From positions 29,388,001 through 29,452,000 of the forward strand of contig NC_135365.1 of NCBI RefSeq assembly GCF_051622035.1: a DNA stretch of 64,000 nucleotides, in the 5' to 3' direction. Shown one piece after another: positions 36,541 to 49,800 of the stretch; position 1 is the first letter of the stretch; the number at the start of each line of letters is the position of its first letter. Under the pieces are notes generated by a model. The model did no database searches. It was not told where the DNA came from and saw nothing but the letters and a program-made list of their open reading frames with translations. Source of the stretch: Arctopsyche grandis. Its lineage: Eukaryota; Arthropoda; Insecta; Trichoptera; Hydropsychidae. The translations under genes were made by a program, and so were the position numbers.

Positions 36541-37626
36541 ATTTATTCCAAAAGGGCTCAAGGTGAAATTAAAGAAAAACATTTTATATTCGTGGATTTC
36601 TGTTGTAAGTTTCCACTCGTAACACTCCTGAACTATAATTCGGGGAAATAACGGGATAGTAGATATACATAGCTTCGGTTCGCATAGAGCTAGGCATTTT
36701 ATGTTCTATTATCTTTGCGACTGTCAGTTGTATTTCTTCAAGGATGTCGAGTATTAGTTGGTCATTGAAAGAGCAATGTTCTAGATGTGGGATTAGGGGT
36801 AAGAACACTATATTTTCATGAATGAACTTGATAACTGTCAGTCTCTCTTGTCGTTCAGAACTAAACGTTTTGATTTTCTGGTTAATTTTTATTGTGATTA
36901 AAAATTTCAACACTGTATTTCTAACAAGGTAAGATTTTTGTATGTATGTATGTAAATATATCTGCTTTTGTACTTATATTTGAACATCAACAATAACAAC
37001 ATATAACATGTAACATATACATATGTATGTTTATACAAAATGTATTTTATGATTTTTTTGGCCACAGGGTCATATCGGGGTAGCCTGTGGTATATGTGTA
37101 TAAAAAATAAATTTTGCACTACTCGCATGTACTTTTAAAACTACTATATATTAAAACCACTATAAAATCGTTATATACCCCAACTTCAATTGACACAATT
37201 AGTGTTGTTTTGTTATATAAAATCAAAGGTAAGTTTTAGCGTCGAAGACTAGGAAATAGTAGGCAGTCGGTAATATAGTGATGGCTATCGGAGTCCCGAT
37301 GAAAATTGTAATTGGATTATTAGTCACAAAGACAATTTTTGCCATTAAAATCGCGAATACGCAATATTTGGCACTCAAGTTCTCGTTAGTATGATATACT
37401 TTTCGGCTGCCAGATGTTCCGTTATAGAGATGTAAGTGATTTTTGGGAGAGCGCTTTGTGACCAGTAATCACCGAAGCGATGAAAAGAGCGTCGAATGTA
37501 AATCGGGCTCGGTCGTGTATGGGATGCGCGAGCCGTATTCGAGCGGTGCGTGTGTGGCGGGCCGCGTTCGGATGGGGCAGTGGTCGAGTGGTGGAGCGCG
37601 AGCGGTGTAAATAGCGAGAACTGAGT

Positions 37627-37795
37627 CGTGAGTCGGGACGGGAGTCGGGAGTCGGGAGTCGTGAGTCGCCGGTCGCCGGTCGCCGGTTGCCACTCGCGGC
37701 CTCTCGACTGATCGCCGAACGCCGCGAAGAGTGTGACGGAGAGCCGGGAGTCGGGAGTCGAGAGTCGGGAGTCGGGAGTCGGGAGAAGACGAGCG
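37627..37795. repeat. GGGAGTC-type heptamer repeats upstream of the giant gene
   Basis: Two clusters (about 37627-37675 and 37745-37785) of GGGAGTC/GTGAGTC units in GC-rich, CpG-rich DNA, 90-250 bases before the ATG at 37881. Probably 5'UTR or core promoter. Confidence 0.8.
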
Positions 37796-37880
37796 CGAAG
37801 ACGAGCGCGACTCGGAGTGTGACGAGGACCGCAATCGCTGCGGGAGCATGTGATGAGCGGGAGGCGTCTCGGGAGCGCGC

Positions 37881-40800
37881 ATGGCCGCCTTAGACGGGGC
37901 CTCGGCGCCCCCCTCCTCCGCCCCACCCTCGCCCTCCCCCGCGCAGGAACTTCCCGTCGCCCCTCAGGTGCGCCCCACCCCACCCCACACTTCACTTCAT
38001 CGATACGTCAACACCGCTGTCACCATCAACATCACACACACACACACACACACACACACCATCATGTTGTATTGACACCTCGATCCTAATAAAACATTAA
38101 ATGCGTCTTTCAATTCCGAAATTATTTCCTGGATGGGTCTGGCCTTCAATGTCTCTCGACCGTTCGAACGCTTTCAAAATGTCGAAATTTTACCAACATT
38201 AGTCGGACGGACCCTTCTCGACTTTCAATTTCTCAATATTATGTAAAATGCATTACTAATGAAGAAAAACATGTCACACAAACAGCACCCTATTGTGAGA
38301 CACCTCACCAAATACGCATGCAGCATACACCCTGCAAATGCTTCGCCACATTTAGCACTCATGTAAAATGCGACGTAAACACCCCCCCCCCCCTCCCAGG
38401 GGGGCTTTATTTGCAGTCATGAAATGTCATCAGTTAATGCGAAATAAACAGAAAAGAAAATATTGGGTGCATCCGTTCAATTTCGATTGTACAACTGTTG
38501 GAAATTTCAAACTGGCTGAAGAACTAAGCGATGAAGAAAATTTTATTCATATTGTACAATTTCCTAAAAAAATGTTTAGTTTTATCAAAATATATGAAAC
38601 AAAATATTGAAGATCGTTTATTCGTCTTTTCCGTTGAAAACCCACCATACTGAAAATTTCACCTCTGACCGGTATCCCAATTCTTGACCTTTCGATTTGT
38701 ATGAAATCTTTGATTGAAATCGAACATTCGTTTGTATGAAGGGTAGAAGTGAAACTACTAGCGAAGAAGTGGCATCGCAAGTTGACATGGTTGATGGAAA
38801 CGGAACGGAGAGTGATAGTGGTGTAATCCGAGTGCAAAAAGGTGTATTCGATTGTAGGAGCCCTGCGAAATGGTCGAGTTTCGGTCACCATTCTGTGAGT
38901 TAGGACCTAATCGATCATGTTGATGGCAACTACTTTACTTCTTTTAACCCTTTGGGTGCTGGTGTCCTTTCTGTTGAAAGCTCGCCATGCTGAACATTTC
39001 CAAATAGAATTATTTAAATATCCAATAGAAGGCAGCTATAAAAATTGTAGCTTATCCAAACAAAACCCTAAGTTACTACTGCTGAGGATTTCAAGTTTTG
39101 TAAAGGTGTGTTTAGATTCTCTAACATATCTTGCAACAATATAAAATAAACAAAACAAGAATGTGTTTATCCAAAACTAGTTCCATCTTATTCATTGTTA
39201 TTAACATGTAATGCTCACAATCTAAATGCCAAGCAATACAATCTAAAATACTCAGCAGTCAATGATTTCCATCAGGAAATTCTGCTATGGAAATCAACGT
39301 TGACAAATGAATAACATGGATTACACGACCCATGTTCAATGTATAATTTTTTCATTGCTACGTGAAAAGGCTTAGCTGGTGTAGTTCTCGTTTACTTTGT
39401 ACATGCTCAAAATACAACGCCTATCAGTCAGCATTCAAAGGGTTAACATACACTGTAAGGTTTCGTTTGCACATCATTTTGCAAACAAAAATTACTCGAA
39501 AGTCGCAGATCAAACGTCTCATACCTTATCCAATGTCAAATCAAAACATTCACTTTTCACCAAACTAAACAAACACACACACAATGAATAACATTCAAAT
39601 GGCAATCTTCATACACAACAATTTATATAAATAGTGATATCATCACATGTTGATAAACTTATGACTTGCATAATCAATTTCAGTTGGAGATTCTCAACAG
39701 TCTACCGGCGGCGGAGCGAGCTTCGGCTCTCGTGACGCGTTGGCGAGATGCGACCGCTCCGCCTGTATCCTCTCAGTTGTTACATAATTTATACAGATAC
39801 ACGTTGCATTTCATTTTACAGGTATTGTATCTAAATCCAACTTTCGTCTCGTGCTTGCCCTTTGAAATTTGCATAACGTGTACGTTCTGTTTTTAGAATG
39901 GATGGTCGCGATTGGAGGAATCGTCTCGCGATGGACTGATAGAGGCGGTGCAGAAATGCGGCGATTCGATCCAACGAGCCGGATGTCCACCGAGTGCCGA
40001 GGAGCTGCGTGTGCGCTATTTGGTACTCGTCGCACGCGATCCTTGGCATCATCCCGTCTTGAAAGACATCATGGATGGGATTCAGCCCGATACGCAAAAA
40101 GGTTTTTCATCTTCGTTATATGCTATATGTGTGTGAATGTAGTTGAATTCCAAACTCCTTCCATGAGATTTTGTCTAAATTCAACTGACACTTAGACTGG
40201 CCGCGCTCTAGGCAGCCAATCTAACATACGGTGGCTCATTGGAGCCCGCGCACTGGGCAGCCAAGAATTCCTGGCTGCGGCAGCCAATAGATCGCGTACG
40301 ATTGCACGGCAGCCAGAGCGTGCAAGGTAGAACTGACAGGCTAGTATGTGGCTGCCTTCAGTCTCCGCGCACTTGTCGTAGCAGCCAGAAGTATTTTACG
40401 CTCCGAAACTAGTTTTAACTTCTTTTTGAAAATGAGTTTCGATACAGAGAAACTAATTCGAGAAATCGAAAATCGTAAGGCAATATGGGATATGTCTTCA
40501 GAAGAATATAGTGATCGGGATGTGAAAATACGAAGATGGGAAGAAATCACAAATACAATGTGTGAGGAAAGCTTGGCAGAAAATGAAAAGAATGAATTCT
40601 CCATTTATTTGCCAGAATGGAGATAATGGACGTCATACAAAGAGCACAACCGCAACCTATGGAAACTCAGCATTCGCAATTTGGTCTGTTTCGCCAAGGC
40701 TATGCTGATAATGAACCAGCAACATATAGCCGAAGATATACGCCACAATCGAATTATGGAGCAGAAACTTCAGTTAATGGGCAATATCGCCAATACTCAC

Positions 40801-43800
40801 CACAGCCAAACCATGAACAGGAAACCTTCAGCAGTGGGCAATATCGCAATCGTACTACGGCATATAATGAGCGGTTATCACCAACCGATACAAATGTATC
40901 AGATACTCAGAATACTGAAATACTTGACTTGTTTCGGGAATCAGAATCATTCTAAAAAATGTAAAAAATAAAAGAATAAATGCTTCTAAAAATAAACGAA
41001 ATATATTTGATTTATGTACTCACCTCAAAGTAATTATCAATTTTTCTTCTGGAATTATACAAGCTCGCATACGAGTATTAGTACCCGTAATTGAATTTCT
41101 TATTTTGTTCAAGAGGTTATCAAACGATTTCACTGACATTCTTGTTAAGTTAAAAAAACGTTACGAAGATCTATAAAATAATTATTAAATAAGCCTTTTG
41201 AGTGTCGTTCCAGAAGAAGAGGATGCATCCAAAATCTTCTCTTTGCTTTGCGTTTCTTACGAAACAAGAGGTAAAGAATTATTTTTTCTACGTCCATATC
41301 GCTTGAGGGAAGGGTGACTACCGGCCGTCGACTCTGGCTGCCGAAACTGGCTGCTCAATATTTTGGCTGCAGCAGCCTGGCTGTCTAGTGCGCAGCCAGC
41401 CTTATATTTGATCAATTCTTGGTTTTTCTCGATTTGTATGTATTTTAGTGTGTAAATTCGTATGTATTTTAGTGTGCTTTTCAGATTTAAGATGTGGTTT
41501 ATTGTGGTAAACGAGCGTGTGTTGTTATTTCAGTGCACTCGTGGATTCGTGAAGAGGGAGGCAGCGGCGCAACGGAACGTTTGATACAATTGTGCGCGGC
41601 TGGAGGAAAGCTGGAAGGAGCCGCTCTCCGCTTGGCGTTTGCTCTCGCTCCTTTACCTCCCACGACTCCCATTCTCCCCTCGACTCTTCATTCTTTTGCG
41701 TCCGAAGCTTTGCTGGTGCTGTTGCTACGAGCCAGGAAAACCACCGAGTGCATATCTCACGTGAGTATTCATCTATCTAATCACGTCACATAGTTACAAG
41801 ATCGTTAATTTATAACTTTTTTGTATTTTGTATGAGTGCAGATGAACGAATGAATGCTGTTGAAAAAGATATATTTTGATTGTAATGACAGTGTGTACAA
41901 GCAAAGAGGTAACGAGTGATGGGATTAAAATCCCAATGTTTGCATCGATGAAATGATGAAAATGTGGACTAGAAAAGTGCTCTTAGAGAGTATATGTAGA
42001 TTGGATTGGCCATAAGTTAGATTGGAATTATGAAAATGTATAAGGCTAGACGGATGAGCGTCGAACGGCGTTTTACCAAGACTATGGGCCTGAAAAACGC
42101 CAATAGACGTTGTATTTTACAAAATAAACAAGAATTCTATCCGCTTAGCTTTTCTAGGTAGCATGATGAAAAAATGCATTGAACATGATTACACCACTCA
42201 ATGCAAAAAATGCATTGAGTGGTGTAATCCGTGTCAATGGTTTACACCGGAATTTCTGAATTTATAACCATGGCAGAATTTCCCAATAGAAATCCCTAAT
42301 GCTTGGCATTTAGATTGTGAGCATTAAATTTTAACAACAATGAAGAAGATGGAACTAGTTTTGGATAAATACATTCATTAATAGACTTGTTTTGTTTATT
42401 TTATATCGCTACAAGATATATTACAGAATCTAAACACACCTTTACAAAACTCGAAGTCCTCAGCGGTATAGCTACAGCGGTATAGGGTTTGTTTGGATTA
42501 GCTGCTTTCTATTGAATCACTAAATAATTTTAGTTGGAAATGTTTCAGAAAAGATTTCAGCATTGAATGGGTTAAATAGAGATGAATGAAAGTGTGTGGA
42601 TGATGACATTTTACTAATAATAATTGCATTTGAATTTTGAATCAAACTTGTTTATCAAATATGAATGTATGTATAATATTGTTTTTATTTTACATTGACA
42701 GATTAAGGCTTTAGAAGTGGACGATGCTATAGCTATCATCAGTCGATTGGCTACCCGAAAGAAATCTTTTGGCCGTATATGGAGACACGCTCACGATACA
42801 GCTCTGCTTTGTGGCCAGGTTACAAAATGATTACTTGACGTGATGTGTTAATATAATATGATAGTGGGTACTAATGAATGTGAAAAATGATATGTCGCAG
42901 GTGCTCGTAGCAACGTGTTTGGTGAAACCGATGGAAAACAATCAACTCGGTACTCTGGCTGCCCAGCTCGCCTCTCTATATGCACAGTGTCCGGAAGAAC
43001 TTGCTCCAGCTTTTCGAAAACTATTGCACTCGGCCGATACGGCTGCTCACATTTACATAGTGTGCAGGGCCGTTCAGCATCAAGTAATCATCGAAACATT
43101 CTACTGAATAATTTGATACAATTAGCCGCGTGTTGCTCATTTCAACGTATGACATATTTCAGTTTCAAGATTCAATGCGTCCGTTTGTATACGAGCTTTA
43201 CATCCGCGCCCTCACCACCGGCGTCAACGAATTGGAGCGTCAGAAGATCCAAGACGAGTCGGATGAGACTGCCACTTCGAGTGCTTCGCATACTTTGGCC
43301 GCTTGGTTTCTGTCGTTGGCCGATCTCGTCGCTGCCAATCCCATCGTCAGCGCCGAGTGCGTGCTCACTGCATTTTCGCTACATCCGTCGAAGCATTACT
43401 ATCAAAAGGTTCTCGAATGTTCGTCGCACATACATAATTGGCTCAAGAAAGGGAACAAGGCGATTGAGGATTCGTCGCTTTTCAAAACGGTCGAGTCCAT
43501 GCAGTCAGATGTGAGCAGGATGGATTTGCACGATGATACGAAGGCCGACGAGGAGTCGACACAGTCTTTAATATCTGCAGCCGTCTTGGAGGGTGAAGGC
43601 TTGGAGTTGAGTGTGGATCTGTGTAGAGATCTCGCCGTTTTACTTAGCGGTCCTCGTTTAAAGTATCTCACTTGGGATTTGAGTTGGTGAGATTAATTAA
43701 AATGCAATCTTGTTTGTTGACATGTGTCATTTGGTTTGTGTTGAATTTTTTCTTTTTCTTTTTCTTTTTAGGGATAAACTGTCACAACATTGTGTATCGT

Positions 43801-46800
43801 ATATGGCAGACACTGAAGAAGGAACGAAGACGGTGACAACGGAACTAAAATATGTTCATTTAGATTATAGTCAGTTTGAAATTAAGGAGCCAGAAATTTA
43901 TGATATTTATTATGGTATAGAAAAAGGTAAATACATTTTTAACTGGCTGAAAATGTCAATTTTCCATTTCTTACAAAGCTATTCTCAGTATTTAATTTGA
44001 GTTATTAATTTTTTTGAGTACACAAAATAAACGTAATAATTAATTTGATTTTAAGAATATTGAAAAGAAATGTTTACATATATATATCTATAATATTTGA
44101 TTTCTGTTTAACAAATTTTCATATTTATTATATGTATATATATATAGGTTATGAACATCATTTGGAAATAGAAGACGACTGGGATGAAGACGAATATGTT
44201 GGAGACAGTCGAAACAGTATTAACAATGCATCTGCAGACGGTTCTTTGCACTATAAAAATAGCTGTGATCAAACTAAAGATCCAAAGAAGGTAAAGAAAA
44301 AGTCTTCCAAGAAAAGTGTACCCCCAGAGGATGGACATAAAGTGGCAGATAGAAGCAAAGTCAGTAAGAATAAATCGAATGTGAAGCAAGCATTTGTCAC
44401 TAGCAGTACGGAAAGTTGTAACGAAAGTGATCTCGACTACCAAGGAAATCGATACATCGGCACGGACAAATCGTACGTCGTCAGACCTGTGCAGAAAAAT
44501 AACAATTCTATTCTGCAAATGCATTTGAAGCCGGCCATATCCAGAACCTACAGTGCAAATCACCAAACTCCATCACCACAGTCCAGCTATTACTTTGACC
44601 CGTTGACGAAGAAATATATATCAAAAAGTACTCTCAATACAAACAAGTCTTCGCATATCGTATCGGTGTACCGGAAACAGATGGAGTTGCACGAAGCGCA
44701 CAAGAGAGAACTGGAGAAGGCCATGTTCGGCAGCTGTAATGCCGTCAAAATTTCCTGCGAAGAGGATAAACTGCAACGGAACGACTTGAACTTTTCTTAT
44801 CCTCAGCCAAATCATCACACCGCGCACAGCTCGAATAATGCAACATATCACGAGGGGCTTAAAGAAAATTTTAAAAACTATTGCGATAAAGTTAAAACTG
44901 AATTGGTGTATTCTCAAAACCTCCACTCTCCTGTTTCCGCAGAAAGCAATAGTAACTCGGGCCACCATTCCACGGCGAGCAATACAAGTCCCAACCATTG
45001 CAAGTCCAATGTAAGCAAATCTAGTTTACTGACGTTTCGAAAGTACAACGCCAAACACACTATGCCATCTACTTCTGTGTCGTATTACGACGCTTCACAC
45101 ACTGTCGAACCTGCGTCCGCTAATCAATCTGACCAAGTTGTAGATTGGGAAAATCTACTGAATTCAGAAGCTTCTTCGATAAATCGTTTGCCGACTACCA
45201 CCAAAACGTATCAATCGAACACTTCAAAATGCTCCACCTCGCATCATACTTACTTGGGCGTACCGAAAAATCCAGTCATACACACGTCATCGAACGACGT
45301 GATAAAATCGCTAAATTTGACTTCCACCAAACTTCCCACACACTCCTCTTGCACCCAGTCGAATGACAAAGTGACCACTTTAAATGAACTGAAGCTGCTA
45401 CAGAACAGACTGAAAATTCTGCAAAGATCTGGTGAGTGCGGCAAACCTCAAAGACCCAACACCAGCGTCGACCATAGCGTTCAACCTGTCGCTATGTCGA
45501 GCCAAAGTCATTGCAGCGTAAAACCTACTGAAACATATCTACACAATGAGCGACTGCCTTACAAAGAAGATGACGATCCTGCCAGGCTCGTCCGGAAGTA
45601 CATCAACAACAGCAGAAAAAACCCGTCTTCGTCCGGGGCCGAATTCGCCAAGGTGCCAACCTCTCGACGGTACAACGCTGTCGTTAAAAACGATATTAAT
45701 CCGCAATTTAAAGACGTTTACGAATTCGTCTGCGATAAAATGGAACCCGCAGCCGATGTGCATCGGAAACAAATCGAAAAGTTACATTATTTCGCCACAG
45801 ACAACCAACAACAGCAGAAGTACACTTCCAATGTGTATGTGAAAAGACAACCCACTTGTGAAACTAAAGCTGCTGCGGCCTACCGTCCCAATATTATACG
45901 CAACACTTCAACCGAGACGACCAATTCTAAAGCCTGGACTAAATCTGTTCCTTCGGTACAGATTCAACATACATATCAAAACTATGACATGACAAATGAC
46001 AATTCACACCCAACAAATGCGGTACCTAAAAGGGTCCCATCTGAAGCTTGGAGCGGCGATTATGATATCGAAAGATGCTTCGCGCCTCTGCCTCTGGATG
46101 GGATTGGAACCGGATCGAATTACACAAACTATGAAACAAAAGTCAAAGTCGAAAAATCATCAATGGCTAATACCAAAGTGGATGCCCCCATTTCATATGC
46201 AAACAAATGCCAGTCGCATTATTTTGCCAAAAGTAATGCGACTAAGCTAGAGGACAAATCTCAACCGAGGTATACGGAAAACGCCGATGTTGAAACTGTA
46301 TATAAGAAGTTTGTGGCGGAACTAGAGTCTTCCGTAAACGCTGGCATATTCAATATTCACACGAATGAAATTGCGTCCAGTCAAAAATCCTCTCAACTGA
46401 ATAGTTTCAATTGCATCGGCCAGACGTATCGGACCACGTCTTCTTCGTGTTTCCAGGAACCGACGAAGACGCCAATCTCTACAACGAGTGTCAAATCGAA
46501 CTTCACCAGTCCCAACAGCATAGTGGGTCCCGTATGCGTTCCCATCGAGAACCATTTTGAATCCAAACAGTCTCCGAGTAAAACGAAAGTACAACCTGAA
46601 CAGTCTCCGATTAAAACGAAATTACAACCTGAAAAGTCTCCGAGTAAAACGAAAGTACAACCTGAACAGTCTCTGAGTAAAACAAAAGTACAACCTGAAA
46701 AGTCTCCGAGTACAACGAAAGTACAACCTGTACAGCCGCCAAGACAGAACAAACCAAAGTTCCCTGCTGTGGATCCTCTGATTAAATCCAAATTACACGC

Positions 46801-49800
46801 CCCGTTACCTACCATCAATTACGACACCCTGAGGAGTCTTTTGATTAAGAAGAATCCGCATATGGGAAATATGACCCAGACGAAACTAGACTCGAGTAAC
46901 GAATGCGTGACGATGCAGCCCCCGCAAACTTTGCCACCGAAGTCTAATGTTTCCGTGTCCAAGTTTACGACGTCTATATTGAAGGTTCAAAATTTCGACA
47001 ACGTTGAAGCTTATCTCGTACCAATGAAAACGTTGAACAAAACCATAACCAGTGCGGAACTCAAGACTGACGTTGAAAGACTGAGGCATGATAATCAACG
47101 GTCGCATAAAACGATAAAAGCCATAATTTCCAAAATGTCTGGACGGAATGATTTGGTTATAAAAATTGCTTCCAATTCTTTTCCTCCCAATACTCAATTA
47201 AAGTCAAATGCATCGGCACCTGTGCCCAAAACCAAATCAAACTTATCTAGTGTAAACACTAAAGATGAAGCTAAAGCATCCACGACGAGTGCATTCAACG
47301 TTCCCGTTCCAAAATTGGACTCGTTGCCATCTGCACAGTCTAATGCACCGACGGAACAGATTAGTATTTGTATGTTGAATTTACTTGAAGGGCCCCAGTT
47401 GAAGACGGACCGAGTAGAAAGTGTGCCGACTTTAGATACATTAGACTCTGAAACTGTGTCAACTGCTCGAGTACAAACTGAAATGGAAGTCGAAAATGTC
47501 GTCAGTTCGATCCCCATTCCTTTGCCGTTTAAAGATTGGACCGAGTGTAAAGATGAAATTTTGACACATTCAACTGAATGCAAAGAAGCTGATAGTAGTC
47601 TAGACTCACTGTACGATCCTGGGATAATAATTGGCAATGCTAAATGCGAAAGTGAGGATCCTGGTGACTGCTCGTTGAGAGATATTGTCGTTTTGCCTTT
47701 TGCGGAAATTTTAGACGAAGAGAAATGCGTCCCAATGTACGACGCTCAATCAAAATCCCTCGAAATCGAAGATAATAGTGTGTGTTCGATTTTACCACCT
47801 ATTCCGTTGCCCCTTGCAGATTTATCTGTCCATCTGTCTTTTGACGACGCAATGCAAACAGACGTGAAAGAAAAAACAGATGATGACAATGTTATGTCAG
47901 ATGTATTGGAGCCGATGCAAATAGACGGCGAAATTTCCACCGAGGATTTGCGAGATATATCTGAGATGATTGTTAACAGTGAAATTGATGTGTCTTCGGT
48001 TGTCGATGATCCAAAAGTATCCGAAAGTATAGACAGTAATTCTTCGCCAGTTATCACTGGCGAAGAATCAGTTCAAACTGTGCATAAAAAGATCATCAAA
48101 GAAACGAAATCTGAAATTTGTAACCAAATAAAAGAAAATATTTTGGCCGATTTTCACGTTGAAGAGACGGAAACTTCTTTCATTAGTGAGCAGGTAAAAA
48201 CGAACGTTTCTGAAGAGACGGAAACGTCTTTCATTAGTGAGCAGGTAAAAACGAACGTTTCTGAAGAGATGGAAACTTCTTTCATTAGTGAGCAGGTAAA
48301 AACGAACGTTTCTGAAGAGACGGAAACGTCTTTCATTAGTGAGCAGGTAAAAACGAACGTTTCTGAAGAGATGGAAACTTCTTTCATTAGTGAGCAGGTA
48401 AAAACGAACGTTTCTGATGATAAAGTCGAAAAACCGCCGACTGACCAAGTGGAGCCAAATCAAACTCCTGAAATTGTCGAAAGTGAAACAAAAAGTGATA
48501 CTATTATTACTGAGGACTTTATTACTTTGGACGATTCCGACGACGGTGCAACCGCCAAAGATGAAAACAAGGCTGTGAATTCGACTGAAGTCATCGAAAT
48601 TTTGTCCGATGGAGATGAAGACGATACGCTCAATAATAGTGGTTCGAATAGTGACGTCGAACTCGTCATGACGAATGATCCTATTGCCGTTGACGTCAAG
48701 CCTACAGTATTCCCGCAGGTGAATGCTCAGAGCCATAGTTCGATTCCACCAACTCCCGTATTTTTTACGATGGCTTCCGACTCCTTGACTGCTAAGAATA
48801 CGAAACGTCGGAAACTCACCAAGAGGTCCAATTGGATGCGGAATAGACGAAAATTGTCCCAAAAACCATCCGATTCGTTGCTGTTTTTGAACAACGATGT
48901 ATCGAGTATAATAAAAATTGGCAAAATACCACCTTCGGATCGAGAAAAGTTGCAGAAACCGTGTGAAGTTCGAATAAAGAGAGACGATCTGCTGATGTTG
49001 AAGAAAAAGTTACAGCAGAAAGTTCCACAGAAGCGGACGAGTGCTTCAACTAAAAAATTTTGCCGATTAAAAAAGTTTCTCAAGGACGGCGAAAGCCTAG
49101 TTTTGTCGCTGGACACCAAGACGCTCAGGAGTCGTTCGAAAACTGTATCTCAAGGCATGAAACCTACCACTTCTAAAGCAAAGTCGTTAGACACTTGCCA
49201 CAAGGACAGCCTGTATTACGAATCGACTAAGCCTCTTCGCACTGTAGATTCTTTGAAAACTTTGTGCCAGAATGTGCTCTCTCGTGCCCAAATCAAACTG
49301 GAAGTGGATAGCGACCCGTCTTCGGACGACGCTGCCGAAGCCGACTCTACCAACACCGAGCAAAATTCGAAAGACGTCACCAAGAACGAAGATAAGGAAT
49401 TCAATCGTAGCTATCTCGATTTCATCAATAATAAAACGTCTGATTTTCAAACCGATATCGAGGACGATATATCCAGCAACAAGAGCGATTACAAACCGGA
49501 CGTTTTGAACAATTACAACTTGATCGATTTCGAACACGAGCTCGACATATCCAATAGAATCGGCGTTGTCGACGAAGAGTCGCCCGCCGGTATTAAAAAA
49601 TCAGTACAGCCCGATATCCTGCATCAACCGAGAATAAATCATGCGAGAAGTCGCAGATCGCCCTGCAAGATGGTAGATTCGGCCCAAGAAAGGGCTCCCG
49701 TTGAAGAGTTGCAATTTTCGATGTCGTCATGTCCCGACTTGATCAGCAAAACTAACGACAGCAAATCTTATGTCACGATGCAGCAGCCGGATATCATACT

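Larger units (their letters stand above)
40195..41401 (+). mobile_element. PIF/Harbinger-like element with TTA target duplication (intron of the giant gene)
   Basis: Imperfect inverted ends (GACTGGCCGCGCTCTAGGCA left; GGCTGGCTGCGCACTAGACA inward from right). They are flanked by TTA at 40192-40194 and 41402-41404, the 3-bp TWA duplication typical of Harbinger. Both ends carry clusters of GGCAGCCA/TGGCTGCC. The interior encodes a MADF-type protein, the usual accessory ORF of this superfamily. The DDE nuclease gene is absent, so the element is internally deleted. Confidence 0.8.

Noticed and set aside
36584-36913. 109-codon minus-strand frame near the retrotransposon remnant
   Set aside because: No recognisable motif and no second copy; not enough to call a gene.
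48161-48415. Regularly spaced repeats considered as a CRISPR-like array
   Set aside because: Units are contiguous with no spacers, in frame with a eukaryotic coding exon.
48068-48862. 264-codon minus-strand frame with FRNVRFYLLTNER repeats
   Set aside because: It is the antisense of the 51-bp coding repeats in the giant exon; repeats without stops stay open in several frames.
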